From positions 1-64,000 of the forward strand of contig NZ_SUMC01000023.1 of assembly GCF_005047355.1 (NCBI RefSeq): a DNA stretch of 64,000 bases, written 5' to 3'. This stretch comes from Actinacidiphila oryziradicis. Its GTDB lineage: Bacteria; Actinomycetota; Actinomycetes; Streptomycetales; Streptomycetaceae. This document shows, piece after piece, positions 54,659 through 63,021 of the stretch (position 1 is the first letter of the stretch; each line of letters starts with the position of its first letter). The position numbers were made by a program, and so were the translations under genes. The notes under the pieces are model-generated. The model did not search any database, had not been told where the DNA came from, and worked only from the letters and a program-made list of their open reading frames with translations.

Positions 54659-55444
54659 GTGAGCGCAGCCCGTCATCCCTATCTGGACCACCCGGCACCG
54701 CTGCCTTTCGCCCATCGCGGCGGTGCGTCGGCAGGCATCGAGAACACCCTGACGGCCTTCCGCAGGGCGGTGGAACTCGGCTACCGCTATCTGGAGACGG
54801 ATGTGCACCTCACCTCCGACGGTGTGCTGGTCGCCTTCCACGACGAGACCCTGGACCGGGTGACCGACGCGGCCGGGGCCATCGCGGAACTGCCCTGGAG
54901 CGTGGTGCGACAGGCGCGGGTGGCGGGCCGGGAGCCGGTGGCGCGGTTCGAGGAGCTGCTGGAGGCGTTCCCGCAGGCGCGCTGGAATGTGGACGTGAAG
55001 GCGGAGCCCACGGTGCGGCCGCTGGTGGAGGCGGTCCGCCGGGCGGGCGCCTGGGACCGGGTGTGCGTCGGCTCGTTCTCCGAGGCGCGGGTGGCCCGCG
55101 CCCAGCGGCTCGCGGGCCGGCGGCTGGCGACGTCGCTGGGCACCCGGGGCGTGGCCGGGCTGCGCCTGCTGTCGTACGGCGGGCCGGTGGCGGAGCGGCT
55201 GCTGGGAGCCGCGGTGCGGCGGAGCGCGGTGTGTGTGCAGGTGCCGGAGCGTTCGTCCGGTATCCGGGTGGTGGACCGGGTGTTCATCGGTGCCGCGCAC
55301 CGGCGGGGGCTGCAGGTGCACGTATGGACGGTGAATGACGAGCGGCGCATGAACGCGCTGCTGGACCTGGGCGTGGACGGGATCATGACCGACGACCTGG
55401 AGACGCTGCGGGCGGTGCTGGCCGCCCGCGGCGCCTGGGTATGA
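54659..55444 (+). CDS. Glycerophosphodiester phosphodiesterase
   Basis: A 261-residue TIM-barrel enzyme that splits glycerophosphodiesters into glycerol 3-phosphate and an alcohol. FAHRGGASAGIENTLTAFRR, ELGYRYLETDVHLTSDGVLV and FHDETLDRVTD carry the catalytic His residues and metal ligands. VWTVNDERRMNALLDLGVDG closes the barrel. No signal peptide, so it is cytoplasmic. GTG 54659. Its stop is eight bases from the convergent sortase gene. Confidence 0.93.
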   Translation: MSAARHPYLDHPAPLPFAHRGGASAGIENTLTAFRRAVELGYRYLETDVHLTSDGVLVAFHDETLDRVTDAAGAIAELPWSVVRQARVAGREPVARFEELLEAFPQARWNVDVKAEPTVRPLVEAVRRAGAWDRVCVGSFSEARVARAQRLAGRRLATSLGTRGVAGLRLLSYGGPVAERLLGAAVRRSAVCVQVPERSSGIRVVDRVFIGAAHRRGLQVHVWTVNDERRMNALLDLGVDGIMTDDLETLRAVLAARGAWV

Positions 55445-55451
55445 CAGCCGG

Positions 55452-56168
55452 TCACTCGCCGTTCACCAGGCGGGCGAAGACCACGACGTTGCCGGAGTAG
55501 CCGCGGGCCTTTGTGTAGACACCGCCGCAGGTGATGACCCGCAGCTCGGCGCGGCCGGTGCCGCCGTAGACGCGCTGGGCCGGGAAGGCGTCCTTGGCGA
55601 ACACCTGGATGCCGTAGACGGTGAAGACGGCGGTGGTGCCGTCCCGGCGCCGGACTTCCAGGGCGTTACCCTTCTTCAGCGCGCCAAGGCCGTAGAAGAC
55701 CGCGGGGCCGGCCTTGTTGTCGACGTGTCCGACGATGACGGAGGTGCCCAGGGCGCCGGGGACGGCCGACCCCCGGTACCAGGCGGCCAGGTTCTTGTCC
55801 TCCGGTGGCGGGGCCTGGACCCAGCCGTTCTTGTCCAGGCCGACGTTCGTGAGCGGGGCGTCGACGCCGATGGAGCGGATACGGATGCGGACGGGCCCGG
55901 GGACCGGAACGGCGGGCGGCATCAACGGGCGGACGACCGCCGCCGCCGGGCGGGGGGACGGCTTGCCCGACGGCTTGGCGGCCGAGGGCACCGGCTCCGC
56001 CGCGGTCACCGCGGCGGCGGGCTGCGGGGGGCCGGCGCTGCCGCGCAGGCCGTCGGCGAGCAGCCCCGCGCCGGTGAGCACGACCCCTGTCATGCCACCG
56101 GCGACGACCCGGCGGCCACGGCGGGTCAGCCTTACCGGGGGCCTCTGCTGCCGTGCTGTGCGCTTCAT
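55452..56168 (-). CDS. Class F sortase
   Basis: A 238-residue transpeptidase. A basic N-terminus and one membrane helix (MTGVVLTGAGLLADGL) lead to a Pro-rich linker and the sortase barrel from residue 90. Catalytic residues are H148 (VIVGHVDN), C214 (VITCGG) and R233 (VVVFARLV). Class F enzymes are typical of actinobacteria and anchor surface proteins. Divergent from a repeat-rich exported protein that is a candidate substrate. Confidence 0.92.
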   Translation of the reverse strand: MKRTARQQRPPVRLTRRGRRVVAGGMTGVVLTGAGLLADGLRGSAGPPQPAAAVTAAEPVPSAAKPSGKPSPRPAAAVVRPLMPPAVPVPGPVRIRIRSIGVDAPLTNVGLDKNGWVQAPPPEDKNLAAWYRGSAVPGALGTSVIVGHVDNKAGPAVFYGLGALKKGNALEVRRRDGTTAVFTVYGIQVFAKDAFPAQRVYGGTGRAELRVITCGGVYTKARGYSGNVVVFARLVNGE

Positions 56169-56582
56169 GGCTGTCCTTCAGGTGCGGCCGGGTGCGACGT
56201 GGAGGTGAGGGCCCCTCACCCACCGGTCATCCTGACCCGGCCGGGTACGGACGGCTCGCCGTGGGCGGCAATCGGAGGACACCAGCACCGGGGTGGGGGT
56301 ACGCGATGCGGCCGTCCCGGCAGCTCCACAGTACGGCGTGGGACTCCGCTCTCTGACGTTCCGTCACCCATTCGTCGATCCGCCCGGAATTTTCCTACCG
56401 GCCTGTCAGAACCATCCTGACCTGGGAAAACGCCACCGGAAAAGCAGCTGTGGCGGCGTGCGGGGAGCGTCCCCGAGATGCGCGGCCGGTAGGAGCCGCG
56501 TGCGATGGATCATGAGGACGCGGTCGCAGTCCGCCTCGAGGGAAGCAATCCCGCCTGCCCCGTCCGCAAGGAGGTACACCAC
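56169..56582. other. Divergent intergenic region of the sortase and surface-protein genes
   Basis: A 414-bp interval with no supported gene; it should carry both promoters. TTCCGTCACC near 56359 and the AT-richer GGAATTTTCC near 56388 are the only distinctive short motifs; no symmetric operator stood out. Confidence 0.35.
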
Positions 56583-57356
56583 ATGCGTGCTGCACGCATC
56601 CTGACCGGCGCGGTGCTGGCCACGGCCGCCGTCGCGCTGCCTGCCGCTTCCGCCGCCGCGGCGCCGGGCGATGTGCGAGTCCTGCCGGGCCGCGTCCACC
56701 AGTACCAGCAGGTGGACGTCGTCGTCACCGGTTGCGCCGGCAGGGCCGCGCGGGGCACGTCCGACGCCGACGGGCCGTTCACGCTGTCCCAGGAGGACGG
56801 TCCGGGGACGCTGCTCGGGCACTTCACCGTGGCGGGCTGGGCCGAGCCGGGCGTGCACGAGGTGACTGTCATGTGTGACGGTCAGACCCGGACCGGCAGG
56901 TTCGTCGTGGCGGCGCGCCACCAGACCAAGCAGCACGAGGACCAGCAGGGCAAACAGGGGGACAAGCCCCAGGACAGCACCGAGGAGAAAGCCCAGGACA
57001 AGACCCGGCCCAGCCTCCAGCCCAAGCCTGAGGAGAAGAGCCAGCCCAGCCTCCAGCCCAAACCTGAGGAGAAGAGCCAGCCCAGCCTCCAGCCCAAACC
57101 TGAGGAGAAGAGCCAGCCCAAGAGCGATCCCAAGCCTCAGGAAAACCGGCAGAAGAACCCCCAGGACAGCCGCCAGCAGCTCTCGCCCGGCCTCCCGCAC
57201 CAGCCCCGCTACCCGAAAGGTGGCTCCCAGACAGGCATCGGCGGCTCCGCCGGGATGGACACCGCCGAGACCACGACCGGCGCGGCACTGCTCACCGCCG
57301 CCGCGGGTGCCGGGATGTACATGCTGCGCCGCCGCACGAGCAGCGCGAAGGCCTGA
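56583..57356 (+). CDS. Exported repeat-rich surface protein
   Basis: A 257-residue secreted protein. The signal peptide MRAARILTGAVLATAAVALP precedes a compact beta domain of about 95 residues with two cysteines (VVVTGCAGRAA and VTVMCDGQ). A Lys/Glu/Gln/Pro stalk with three 12-residue repeats (PSLQPKPEEKSQ) follows. The C-terminus has a short hydrophobic helix (GAALLTAAAGAGMYML) and RRR, the layout of a wall-anchored protein but without an LPxTG motif. Divergent from a class F sortase. AAGGAGG before ATG 56583. Confidence 0.82.
   Translation: MRAARILTGAVLATAAVALPAASAAAAPGDVRVLPGRVHQYQQVDVVVTGCAGRAARGTSDADGPFTLSQEDGPGTLLGHFTVAGWAEPGVHEVTVMCDGQTRTGRFVVAARHQTKQHEDQQGKQGDKPQDSTEEKAQDKTRPSLQPKPEEKSQPSLQPKPEEKSQPSLQPKPEEKSQPKSDPKPQENRQKNPQDSRQQLSPGLPHQPRYPKGGSQTGIGGSAGMDTAETTTGAALLTAAAGAGMYMLRRRTSSAKA
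57009..57116 (+). repeat. Three 36-bp tandem repeats in the surface-protein stalk
   Basis: Units 57009-57044, 57045-57080 and 57081-57116 encode PSLQPKPEEKSQ each; they differ at one base (AAG/AAA). Near-identity at DNA level implies recent expansion, and copy number should vary among strains. Confidence 0.88.
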
Positions 57357-57368
57357 CCGTCCGCCGGC

Positions 57369-57409
57369 CGTACGCCGCCGCTCCCGGGCCCCGGGGGCAG
57401 CGGCGTACG
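57369..57409 (+). terminator. 10-bp stem hairpin after the surface-protein gene
   Basis: CGTACGCCGC (57369-57378) pairs with GCGGCGTACG (57400-57409), and the GC-rich loop can extend the stem. It lies 13 bp past the stop codon. Confidence 0.75.
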
Positions 57410-57422
57410 CACGTCCGCCAGC

Positions 57423-58641
57423 GTGATCACGGTCTTCCTCGGGCCGTATCTCACCGATGTCGCGAAGGCCGCGGCGGACTCCGGCGGCTATGTGCGCCCG
57501 CTGGGCATCCCGGTGCGGGCCGGCTCCTACTTCGCGTACACGATCTCGGCCTCGGTGCTGTTGTCGGTGCTGGTGATACCGCTGGCGGACCGTACCGGCC
57601 GCAAGAAGCCGCTGCTGGGGGCCTTCGCCTATCTGGGGGCCGCGGCGACGGCGGGGTTGTTCTTCCTGAGCGGCGACCGGTATCTGCTCGGCGGTGCGCT
57701 GCTGATCGTCGCGTACGAGGCGTCGATGGTGCTCTTCAACGCCTTCCTGCCGCAGATCGCCGAGCCGGACGAGCGGGACGCGGTGTCCTCGCGTAGCGAA
57801 CCTGGGGCTGTTCCTGGGCCACGACTCGTTCGGGGTCTCCGAGGGGATGGCGGTGCGGATCTGCCTGGCCTCGGCGGGGGCTGTGGTGGGGAGCGTTCAC
57901 GATCGTGCCGCTGCGGCGGCTGCGCGAGCGCGGCAGGACGGTCCCGGGGGTGCCGGACCGGCGCCTGGGCTCCCCGCGCCACAGGCCGCGGGCGGTTGGG
58001 CGCAGCCGGCCGCGACGGTGCGGGACATGCGCCGTTTTCCGCTGACGCTGGCATTCCTGGGGGCGTACCTGGTCCACAACGACGGGGTGCAGACGGTGAT
58101 CTCCCAGGCCTCACTGTACGGCTCGCAGGAGCTGGGCCTCGGGCAGGGGACGCTGATCGGCGCCGTACTGCAGGTGCAGGTGCAGGTGCAGGTGCTGGCG
58201 GTGGCCGGCGCACTGCTGCTCGGCCGGCTGGCGGCCCGCCACGGGGCGCGGCGTACGGTGCTGGGCTCGCTGGTGGCGTGGGCGGTGACGATCGGCGCGG
58301 GTTATTTTGCGCCGGCGGGCGAGCCGTTGTGGTTCTTCGCGCTGGCTGCGGGGATCGGCCTGGTGCTGGGTGGCAGCCAGGCGCTGTCGCGGTCGCCCTT
58401 CTCACATCTGGTGCCGGCCGGCAAGGAAGCCGAGTACTACTCGGTGTACGAGGTGAGCGACCGGGGCACGAGTTGGCTGGGGCCGCTGCTCTTCGGCCTC
58501 ACCTACCAGCTGACAGGGGACTACAGGGACGCGATCATCTCACTCCTGGTGTTCTTCGCGGTCGGTTTCGCGCTGCTGACGAGGGTGCCGATGCGCAGGG
58601 CAGTGGCGGAGGCAGGCAATCCGGTTCCCGAGATGATTTAG
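57423..58641 (+). pseudogene. MFS transporter (UMF1/Atg22-like), truncated and frameshifted
   Basis: Two frames together read as one major facilitator of the UMF1/Atg22 type. Frame one gives ITVFLGPYLTDVAKAAADSG to NAFLPQIAEPDERDAVSS. A second frame then begins at ANLGLFLGHDSFGVSEGMAV, with a small deletion between. A G insertion near 57879 shifts the frame through TIVPLRRLRERGRTVPGVPD, and it returns by RDMRRFPLTLAFLGAYLVHN to a natural end. The usual first helix is missing. At least three lesions, so a pseudogene unless assembly is wrong. Confidence 0.75.
58171..58194 (+). repeat. CAGGTG hexanucleotide repeat, four units
   Basis: Four exact CAGGTG units encode Gln-Val repeats inside a predicted helix of the MFS pseudogene. 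Insertion of Gln into a membrane helix is unusual and suggests expansion after function was lost. Confidence 0.8.
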
Positions 58642-58810
58642 GCGATACGCGTGAGGGCCGGTAGTGTACGCCGTTGGCTCGCCGGATGGACCGTTACTGC
58701 GCGCTAGAGATATCGAAACGCAGGGTGACATCTCTCCTCGGATGTGACAAAAGGGGCACCGGTGGGTACAAACAGGGGCGGCACGACGGGCGACGCATGT
58801 CCCGCAAACG

Positions 58811-58836
58811 GGAATCTTCACCGCCGACCGGACGTT
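58811..58836 (+). promoter_or_regulatory. SigR-type promoter of rbpA
   Basis: GGAAT, 18 bases, then GTT match the SigR consensus of Streptomyces (thiol-oxidative stress). It lies 63 bp before the rbpA start. rbpA is a known SigR target in S. coelicolor, which supports the call. Confidence 0.8.
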
Positions 58837-58898
58837 GACCGGATGACGACGACAGCGACACCTGTCCTGTGGGCGACAAAGCCCGGGAGGCACGATTC

Positions 58899-59273
58899 AT
58901 GAGTGAGCGAGCTCTCCGCGGCACGCGACTCGGGGCGACGAGCTACGAGACCGACCGCGGCATCGATCTGGCACCGCGCCAGACCGTGGAGTACGCATGC
59001 CGGAACGGACATCGATTCGAGATGCCGTTTTCGGTTGAGGCCGAGATTCCGCCGGAGTGGGAATGCCGATCCTGCGGTGTGACCGCGCTCCTGGTGAACG
59101 GAGAGGGCCCGGAGGAGAAGACGACCAAACCCGCGCGCACGCACTGGGACATGCTCATGGAGCGGCGCACTCTGGAGGAGCTGGAGGAGGTTCTGGCCGA
59201 ACGGCTGGCCGTCCTGCGCTCCGGCGCCATGAACATCGCGGTGCATCCACGCGACAACCGCAAGAGCGCCTGA
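58899..59273 (+). CDS. rbpA: RNA polymerase-binding protein RbpA
   Basis: A 124-residue actinobacterial transcription activator that binds RNA polymerase and principal sigma factors and stabilises open complexes. SERALRGTRLGATSYETDRG is the hallmark N-terminal tail. The core has the zinc ligands CRNGH and CRSCG, and the C-terminal sigma-interacting helix is THWDMLMERRTLEELEEVLA. ATG 58899 has GGGAGG upstream. A SigR-type promoter precedes it. Confidence 0.97.
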   Translation: MSERALRGTRLGATSYETDRGIDLAPRQTVEYACRNGHRFEMPFSVEAEIPPEWECRSCGVTALLVNGEGPEEKTTKPARTHWDMLMERRTLEELEEVLAERLAVLRSGAMNIAVHPRDNRKSA

Positions 59274-59284
59274 CATCCAGGCGC

Positions 59285-59309
59285 CGGGCCCGCTGACCGC
59301 GCGGGCCCG
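59285..59309. terminator. Bidirectional hairpin between rbpA and fxsA
   Basis: CGGGCCCGC (59285-59293) and GCGGGCCCG (59301-59309) pair around a seven-base loop, 12 bp after rbpA and 33 bp from the convergent fxsA stop. Confidence 0.75.
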
Positions 59310-59341
59310 CACACGACTCCGCCCCGGGCCGCGGCGCTATG

Positions 59342-59908
59342 TCAGCGCCGCGGCCTGGGGTCTTCGCGCTCCGGGTGGTGGACGACCTCGCCCTGGACGA
59401 TCTTGCCGTCCGGGCGGTGGATCCTGACCTGCTCGTCGGCGGTGCGGGCCTGCTGGAGCAGATCACCGAGCGACCCCGGATCGTAGGGCCTGCGACGGCT
59501 CAGCGCCCGGGCCGCCGCCCTGCGCAGCAGTGACCTGGTGGGCGGGAAGAGACACAGCAGTCCGGCGGCGTCGGAGACCAGGCCCGGCACCATGAGCAGC
59601 AGGCCGCCGAGCATGGCCAGCGCGGCACCGTGCGTCCCCGCCTCCGCCGCCGTCGGGTCGGCGGCGGGCTGAGTGGCAGCGGCCAGGCTCCGCCAGGCGC
59701 TGCGCCCGGCCCGCTTGACCGCCGCTCCGCCCAGCACGAAGCCCGCCACGAGCAGCAGCAGGACGGTGAACCCGCCCGCCGCCCGCGCCACCACGGTCAG
59801 CAGCCAGATCTCCAGCACCGCCCAGGCGGCCAGCGCCAGGGGCAGGATGGTGCGGGCGCGCGAGCGCCGCTGCTGCGGGCGGTCCGGGGGCGGAGTGCTG
59901 GTTGTCAT
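59342..59908 (-). CDS. fxsA: FxsA-family membrane protein
   Basis: A 188-residue membrane protein. Helices at LPLALAAWAVLEIWLLTVVA, GFTVLLLLVAGFVLGG and LGGLLLMVPGLVSDAAGLLC, with the FxsA core GLLLMVPGLVSDAAGLLCLFPPTR, are typical. The cytoplasmic tail is basic. FxsA in E. coli modifies phage F exclusion; the native role is unknown. ATG 59908, four bases after the ppm1 stop at 59913, so lnt-ppm1-fxsA form one transcription unit. Confidence 0.9.
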   Translation of the reverse strand: MTTSTPPPDRPQQRRSRARTILPLALAAWAVLEIWLLTVVARAAGGFTVLLLLVAGFVLGGAAVKRAGRSAWRSLAAATQPAADPTAAEAGTHGAALAMLGGLLLMVPGLVSDAAGLLCLFPPTRSLLRRAAARALSRRRPYDPGSLGDLLQQARTADEQVRIHRPDGKIVQGEVVHHPEREDPRPRR

Positions 59909-59912
59909 ACGA

Positions 59913-60680
59913 TCAATTGTGCCTGCGGCCCGAGATCCGGTTGACGCGGGAGCCCACACCCCAGGCGCCGACCCGCCAGAACGCCTCGAAGACGATGTTC
60001 TGGCTCATCTTACTGTCACCGCGCTCGCGCTCGACGAAGGTGATGGGCACCTCGACGACATGGAAGCCGGCCTTGACCGCGCGCCAGGCGAGGTCCACCT
60101 GGAAGCAGTAGCCCTGCGAGGCCACCTCGTCCATGCCGAGGCCGAGCAGGGTCTCCTTGCGGAAGGCCCGGTAGCCGCCGGTGACATCGCGGATCGGGAC
60201 ATCGAGCAGGAGGCGGGAGTAGGTGCTGCCGCCGCGCGAGATGAATTCCCGGTACTTGGGCCAGTTCACCACCCGGCCGCCGGGGATCCAGCGCGAGCCC
60301 AGGACCACGTCGGCGCTCTTGAGCGCGGTCAGCAGCCGGGGCAGCTCCTCGGGCTGGTGGGAGCCGTCGGCGTCCATCTCGACCAGGACGCCGTAGCCGT
60401 TCTCGATTCCCCAGCGGAAGCCCGCGAGGTAAGCGGCGCCCAGGCCCTCCTTGCCCTGCCGGTGCAGGACCCGCACCGACTCGTCGCCGGAGGCGAGCTC
60501 ATCGCCGATCTTGCCGGTGCCGTCCGGGCTGTTGTCATCGGCGATGAGGATGTGCGCCTCGGGCACGGCGGACCGGACCCGGGCGACGATCGGCCTGATG
60601 TTCTCGGCCTCGTTGTAGGTCGGGATGATGACCAGTACCCTACCGAGCGGTCCGAAGGTCCGCTGCCCGCCGTCGTTCAC
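59913..60680 (-). CDS. ppm1: Polyprenol monophosphomannose synthase
   Basis: A 255-residue GT2 enzyme transferring mannose from GDP-mannose to polyprenol phosphate, the donor for protein O-mannosylation and lipoglycans. VLVIIPTYNEAENIRPIVAR, LIADDNSPDGTGKIGDEL, LVEMDADGSHQPEELPRLL and GSRWIPGGRVVNWPKYREFI are typical. GTG 60680 shares a base with the lnt stop (TAGTG), so the two are coupled. In mycobacteria the two activities are fused in one protein. Confidence 0.95.
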   Translation of the reverse strand: MNDGGQRTFGPLGRVLVIIPTYNEAENIRPIVARVRSAVPEAHILIADDNSPDGTGKIGDELASGDESVRVLHRQGKEGLGAAYLAGFRWGIENGYGVLVEMDADGSHQPEELPRLLTALKSADVVLGSRWIPGGRVVNWPKYREFISRGGSTYSRLLLDVPIRDVTGGYRAFRKETLLGLGMDEVASQGYCFQVDLAWRAVKAGFHVVEVPITFVERERGDSKMSQNIVFEAFWRVGAWGVGSRVNRISGRRHN

Positions 60681-62362
60681 TACTGCCCCTTTGCTTTCGT
60701 GGCTCCCCGCCTGCCGAGCACGAAGGCCCCGGCGCAGGACAGGAGCCCCACCATAGCGAGGGTCCACTCGGGAGCGGCACCGACTCGGTCGGCGACGGTG
60801 ATCTCGTCACGCAGAGGGATCTTGGCGCTCAGCACGGACCGGGTGAATTCCTTGGTCCGCTGCTCGATTGTGCCGTCCGGGGCGACCACCGCGCTGATTC
60901 CGCTGGTGGCGGCGATGACGACCGCCCGTCCGTGTTCGATGGCGCGCAGCCGGGACATGGCCAGCTGCTGCTCGGGCTGGCCGGTACGGCCGTAGGTGGC
61001 GTTGTTGGTCTGGACGACGATGGCGCGGGCGCCGGCGTTGACGGTGTCGCGCACGATCTCGTCGTAGGCGACCTCGAAGCAGATGACGTCCCCGATCCTG
61101 GCCGGCCCGATCTTCATGACGCCCGTGGTCTTGCCGGCGTAGAAGTCGCGCGGGATCTCGTCGAGCCGCTTGATGACCTTGGTGAGTTCAGCGCGGTACG
61201 GCACATACTCGCCGAACGGCACCGGGTGCTGCTTGGTGTAGGAAGCGCCGGGCCCGGTCGTCGGGTCCCACACGATGCCCTCGTTCTGGACATGCTTGGC
61301 GTCGGGGCCGTCGACCAGGGCACCGACGAGCACCGGCACACCGATGGCGCGGACAGCTTCGGTGATCTTGTCGTACGCCTGGGGATCGCTGAAGGGGTCG
61401 ACGTCGGAGGAGTTCTCCGGCCAGATGACGATGTCGGGCTTGGAGACCTTGCCCGCCTTGACGTCCTTCGCCAGCTGCAGGGTCGCGGCCACATGGTTGT
61501 TGAGGATCTGCATGGGGCGGCCCAGGAAGTGCATGCCCGGCTGCTGCACATTGCCCTGGACGAGGGCCACCTGCACGCTGTCCTTCGCCCCGGTGGGGAC
61601 CGGGACCGTATAGCCGCAGGCGAGGACCGCACCGGCCAGGGCCGTCGCCCCGGCCGCCGGCAGGACGGCCCGCAGAGCGCGGTTGCCCTTCTCCCGCAGC
61701 AGCGGCCACACGGCGAGGGCTGCCGCTCCGAGCAGCGAGCCGCTCAGCGCCACGGCGAAGGTGACCAGAGGGGCGCCGCCGAGTGCGGCGAGCGGAGTGA
61801 ACGGGGAGCCGGTGTTGGCGAACGCCAGACGCCCCCACGGGAAGCCGCCGAATGGCAGCCGGTCCCGGGCAAGCTCCTGGGCGACCCACAGGCAGGCGCC
61901 CCACAGTGGCCAACCTGGCAGCCGCGAGCTGATCGCCAAGCCCGCGCCCATCAGGGCTATGAACAGCGCCTCGATGACGGACAGACCCACCACCGCGTCC
62001 CATCCGACGACATGCAGCCACTGCAGCAGCCACACGAAGAACGGGAAGCCGAACGCGAAACCCGTCCACGCGCCCTGGCGGGCGGTCCGGCCCCGGGTGA
62101 GCACCACGAGTCCCGCCACTGCGGCCAGCGACAGCGGCCACACATCGTACGGCGGGAACGCCGCCGCGAGCGCGAGGCCGCAGACGGCCGCCGCGGCCGA
62201 GCGCGGACCTTCCCGGCGGGCGGTCTCCCGCCAGCGCCGGAGCCGGCCGGGGCGGCGCTGCGGCGCGGCCTTGTCGGGGCCCGCCGCGGCGGGCTCACCG
62301 GTGGCCGCTTCAGCGGGGGCGGGACCGCTCGGATCCGCGGCGGTCTCGGGTCGCGTGCGCAA
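60680..62362 (-). CDS. lnt: Apolipoprotein N-acyltransferase
   Basis: A 560-residue membrane enzyme that N-acylates lipoproteins. A charged N-terminal 55 residues precede about seven helices, then a nitrilase-like domain with the Glu of IVIWPENSSDVDPF, the Lys region of YTKQHPVPFGEYVPYR and the Cys of GDVICFEVAYDEIV. TTG 62362 is chosen as start because AGGAAGG lies eight bases upstream and no ATG fits. Lipoproteins in this window (8338, 35711, 45458) are potential substrates. Confidence 0.93.
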   Translation of the reverse strand: MRTRPETAADPSGPAPAEAATGEPAAAGPDKAAPQRRPGRLRRWRETARREGPRSAAAAVCGLALAAAFPPYDVWPLSLAAVAGLVVLTRGRTARQGAWTGFAFGFPFFVWLLQWLHVVGWDAVVGLSVIEALFIALMGAGLAISSRLPGWPLWGACLWVAQELARDRLPFGGFPWGRLAFANTGSPFTPLAALGGAPLVTFAVALSGSLLGAAALAVWPLLREKGNRALRAVLPAAGATALAGAVLACGYTVPVPTGAKDSVQVALVQGNVQQPGMHFLGRPMQILNNHVAATLQLAKDVKAGKVSKPDIVIWPENSSDVDPFSDPQAYDKITEAVRAIGVPVLVGALVDGPDAKHVQNEGIVWDPTTGPGASYTKQHPVPFGEYVPYRAELTKVIKRLDEIPRDFYAGKTTGVMKIGPARIGDVICFEVAYDEIVRDTVNAGARAIVVQTNNATYGRTGQPEQQLAMSRLRAIEHGRAVVIAATSGISAVVAPDGTIEQRTKEFTRSVLSAKIPLRDEITVADRVGAAPEWTLAMVGLLSCAGAFVLGRRGATKAKGQ

Positions 62363-63021
62363 TGTCGCGGCCTTCCTGCAGGTGGTGACTGTGTGCAGTG
62401 ACCGTACCTCGTACCGGGGGCGCCGCGGGTCGAGGGTGAGCAAAGCGTCCGGGCCTGCGGCGGGCAGCCCTGCAGCGTCAGGTGTGCCGGCCCCCGCCCC
62501 CTGCCGGCTCACGCCCCTGCCGGGCGCGGACGGGGCGGCCGGCGCCTCCGGCATCGCGGGTGGCACAGGCCGGTATCTGTCCGTCGTCGCGGCGGGATGC
62601 GGGCCCGGCGCCCGGCAACCGCCCCAGGCGGGGCGGGGATTGCTGCGGGTGGGGCCCGGACGCCCTTCGGGCCGACCTGGGACCCGCTGGCTGCGGGCCG
62701 GCGACAAGGCCGTTGTCTACTGGGCGTCCGGGCCCCTCCCGGGTCACACCTGCCCGGCCGGGCGGCGCCTCACCGAAGGGCGAACCGCGTGCGGTGCCGC
62801 GGACGCTGGACCTGGCTGCCAGCGGCGGCCGCCGGATACGCGGAGGATTCCGGCCGGACGTCCCATGGTGGACCCGGCCGAACCTACTCGCCTACGACCG
62901 TCAGCTGTCAACACCCGTTTGACCTGCGCCGATTGCGCAAATCAGCAGGTCAGTGCGGGGCCGCCGACGGCGGATCGACGGTACTGCGGCACACCGTTCG
63001 GCGGCATGGGGCCGCGTGGCG
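62363..63021. other. Intergenic region upstream of lnt
   Basis: About 660 bp with no supported gene. A 31-bp nested palindrome lies at 62921-62951 (GACCTGC ... GCAGGTC with inner GATT ... AATC), about 70 bp past the amidohydrolase stop. It could be a terminator or an operator. The lnt promoter must also lie here. Confidence 0.4.
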
